Of a stretch of DNA of 6,276 nt, positions 5,949-6,276 are shown piece after piece. This stretch comes from JBPCOI01 sp051000395 (GTDB taxonomy: Bacteria; Actinomycetota; Actinomycetes; Mycobacteriales; Jatrophihabitantaceae). The notes under the pieces were generated by a model. The model searched no databases and was not told the DNA's origin. It was given only the letters and a program-made list of their open reading frames with translations. Every line of letters starts with the position of its first letter. Position 1 is the first letter of the stretch. The stretch covers positions 1 through 6,276 of the forward strand of contig JBPCOI010000051.1 in NCBI GenBank assembly GCA_051000395.1, in the 5' to 3' direction. The translations under genes and the position numbers were made by a program.

Positions 5949-6166
5949 GCTAGAGTCCCGTATTTGTTGACCTGCATCGGCTGAGTTCGGGTAGTACGAC
6001 CGTCCAAAGGCACCTTCAACTCAACAATCACCCCCGGTGCATGCGCGACCACAGACAGAATGGTCAGCGTGTCGATTTGACGTCAGCTAGACGCAAACGG
6101 TCATTTACCCATATTGATAGCGTTCGTGCCATCGCTGGTCTATTGCTGAAATAGGGCTCTCCACTT
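5949..6166. other. lower-GC segment downstream of the tRNA, no clear gene
   Basis: By hand count 5951-6160 is about 52% G+C, against about 70% for the rest of the window. No start with ribosome binding site and no recognised protein is seen on either strand. On the minus strand a stretch between a stop near 6084 and the tRNA reads as plausible protein (APGVIVELKVPLDGRTTRT, then VNKYGTL) but has no start codon context and AT-ending codons unlike the host genes. A TGACGTCA palindrome lies at 6078-6085. The composition and the place directly after a tRNA 3' end suggest a remnant or edge of an integrated element; this is inference. Confidence 0.5.
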
Positions 6167-6181
6167 AGCCGGCCTCCGGCT
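6167..6181. terminator. GC-rich hairpin at the edge of the low-GC segment
   Basis: AGCCGG-CCT-CCGGCT is a perfect 6-bp stem with a 3-base loop, exactly where composition returns to high G+C. No T tract follows. It could be a weak terminator or chance; 6182-6276 beyond it shows only GC-rich sequence, including GGGCCGGTCG at 6198 and again at 6213, with no supported gene. Confidence 0.3.
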
Positions 6182-6276
6182 GGTGGGAACGTCGCCAGGG
6201 CCGGTCGGCGCGGGGCCGGTCGATGCTGGGCGGGTGGCCGGTGGCGCCGGGTGGTCGCGGAGGCAGGGAACGCGGT

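Overview
The window is about 70% G+C, with G/C-ending codons in every convincing gene. It carries several actinobacterial signatures: a FmdB/Ruc-type zinc-ribbon protein beside 5-formyltetrahydrofolate cyclo-ligase, a PASTA-less receptor Ser/Thr kinase with a Ser/Thr/Pro-rich extracellular linker, and likely leaderless GTG/ATG starts. This suggests a chromosomal segment of a high-GC actinomycete (Frankiales/Jatrophihabitans/Mycobacteriales-like). Genus cannot be fixed from the sequence alone.

Layout. Positions 2-238 hold the 3' end of a folate cyclo-ligase gene. A 151-bp gap follows, with three tandem 17-bp repeats. Three plus-strand genes come next: a FmdB/Ruc-like zinc-ribbon protein (390-794), a short membrane-anchored SAF/CpaB-like protein (893-1351) and an MscL channel with a C-terminal zinc ribbon (1406-1858). 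A small minus-strand reading frame with a protein-like core (LPQVSNDEHDLGWG, YLRERPP) runs from 2074 back toward mscL. It crosses an 11-base homopolymer, so its 3' end is uncertain. Divergent from it is an Ala-rich protein built from five 18-residue amphipathic repeats (2153-2602).

On the minus strand, moaC-mogA-moaE (4031 down to 2610) form a molybdenum cofactor operon. moaC and mogA overlap by four bases (GTGA), and moaC probably starts a leaderless message. Divergent from moaC is a transmembrane Ser/Thr kinase (4161-5768) with a run of 20 serines and an extracellular NTF2-like domain. Then come a tRNA-Arg(CCT) gene (5874-5946) and a stretch of about 220 bp at roughly 52% G+C by hand count. 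That stretch has no recognisable gene and looks like foreign or decayed DNA beside a tRNA, a common integration site. The last 110 bp return to high G+C.

How the genes fit together. moaC/mogA/moaE act in one pathway: MoaC in cyclic pyranopterin monophosphate formation, MoaE as the large subunit of molybdopterin synthase, MogA in adenylylation of molybdopterin. moaA, moaD and moeA are not here. The fmdB-SAF-mscL group reads as an envelope/stress cluster in which two of three products carry four-cysteine zinc ribbons. The most interesting items are the zinc-ribbon MscL with a changed first membrane helix, the 18-residue-repeat protein, and the low-GC segment after the tRNA.
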